From an uncultured Bacteroidales bacterium (GTDB lineage Bacteria > Bacteroidota > Bacteroidia > Bacteroidales > Paludibacteraceae): 14,664 bases of DNA. The stretch spans positions 1 to 14,664 of the forward strand of contig CAIYTJ010000004.1 of assembly GCA_903929065.1 (NCBI GenBank), in the 5' to 3' direction. Made by a program: the position numbers and the translations under genes. How positions within the stretch are numbered: the stretch's first letter is position 1; the number at the start of each line of letters is the position of its first letter. Under the pieces are notes generated by a model that was given only the letters and a program-made list of their open reading frames with translations, was not told the DNA's origin and searched no databases. This document shows, in pieces, positions 14,464 to 14,664 of this stretch.

Positions 14464-14471
14464 CAAAAGTA
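14464..14471 (-). promoter_or_regulatory. Putative rsmA promoter, -7 element
   Basis: Read on the minus strand this is TACTTTTG followed by CACCAC, the common Bacteroidota form TAnnTTTGCACC. It would give rsmA a leader of roughly 115 nt. A start near 14457 reading left and a start near 14434 reading right would make the two divergent transcripts overlap. Confidence 0.6.
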
Positions 14472-14542
14472 GCAAAAATTGTTCGTCTATTCTAACCATT
14501 TCAATGCAATATCAAAATTAAGAACCAGATTTACAACCCTGC

Positions 14543-14664
14543 ATGAGAAGAATTTTCATAACCGCCGGCCGCTTAATCAGTGTTTGTATTGATTTTTTTT
14601 ACCCGCCTTTCCGCAAATATTTTTCGCTTCAGTTTTTCCGCTACGGAGTTTCCGGGGTTATCAA
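14543..14664 (+). CDS. GtrA-family membrane protein (3' end outside window)
   Basis: Only the first 40 codons are present: MRRIFITAGRLISVCIDFFY, then PPFRKYFSLQFFRYGVSGVI. The FFYPPFRKY...LQ.FRY..SG pattern is typical of Bacteroidota GtrA-like proteins, small four-helix membrane proteins proposed to move polyprenol-linked sugars across the inner membrane for glycosylation of O-antigen, teichoic acid or arabinogalactan. The FRYGVSGVI end marks the beginning of the first membrane helix. It is transcribed divergently from rsmA. The function of this member is not known. Confidence 0.75.
   Translation, partial: MRRIFITAGRLISVCIDFFYPPFRKYFSLQFFRYGVSGVI

Noticed and set aside
1..14664. Search by eye for CRISPR arrays, tRNAs, insertion sequences, prophage or toxin-antitoxin pairs
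   Set aside because: No regularly spaced repeats with unique spacers, no tRNA-like cloverleaf, no transposase or phage gene, and no small paired genes were seen; all gaps under about 200 nt are accounted for.

Overview
The window looks like core chromosome of a member of the Bacteroidota. The strongest marks are the LpxC-FabZ fusion gene, the gene order HD-phosphohydrolase / lpxD / lpxC-fabZ / lpxA, weak or absent Shine-Dalgarno sequences, and several copies of the Bacteroidota -7 promoter element TAnnTTTG (for example TACTTTTG before lpxD and TATCTTTG before the right-edge gene). The genus cannot be fixed from the sequence alone.

Layout. Positions 1-3955 hold the end of an ABC-2 export operon: two separate ATPase genes (the first cut by the left edge) and two permease genes. 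This is the split form of the YbhF-YbhS-YbhR arrangement; its usual HlyD-type adaptor and TolC-type gene would lie left of the window. A monocistronic M20 dipeptidase, pepD, follows (4129-5583). Next come an HD phosphohydrolase (5698-6933) and the lipid A block lpxD, lpxC-fabZ and lpxA (7058-10395), then glnS (10500-12191), a secreted thioredoxin-like protein (12302-13477), rsmA on the opposite strand (13561-14340), and a GtrA-family membrane protein running off the right edge (14543 onward).

How the genes fit together. LpxA, LpxC and LpxD carry out steps 1, 2 and 3 of lipid A synthesis. The FabZ half of the fusion makes enoyl-ACP from the same 3-hydroxyacyl-ACP pool that LpxA and LpxD use, so fatty acid and lipid A synthesis are tied in one polypeptide. 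The HD protein sits directly before lpxD; its substrate is not evident. PepD, GlnRS and RsmA are housekeeping proteins.

No new defence, secretion or mobile system was found; the genes are ordinary. The unusual material lies between them: two copies of a 35-nt REP-like palindrome in opposite orientation flanking the thioredoxin-like gene; heptanucleotide repeats of a CAGTnAN/TAGTTnA family at three places, one inside a reading frame and one folded into a 28-bp imperfect hairpin before glnS; a four-copy 22-nt tandem array whose last copy contains the start codon of the HD gene; and an 18-nt perfect palindrome abutting a promoter element in the rsmA/gtrA divergent region. The two ABC ATPases are also asymmetric in a way that disables one composite ATP site on paper. 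No stretch over 300 nt lacks a gene; the longest gap is 14341-14542. No tRNA, rRNA, CRISPR array, insertion sequence or riboswitch was recognised.
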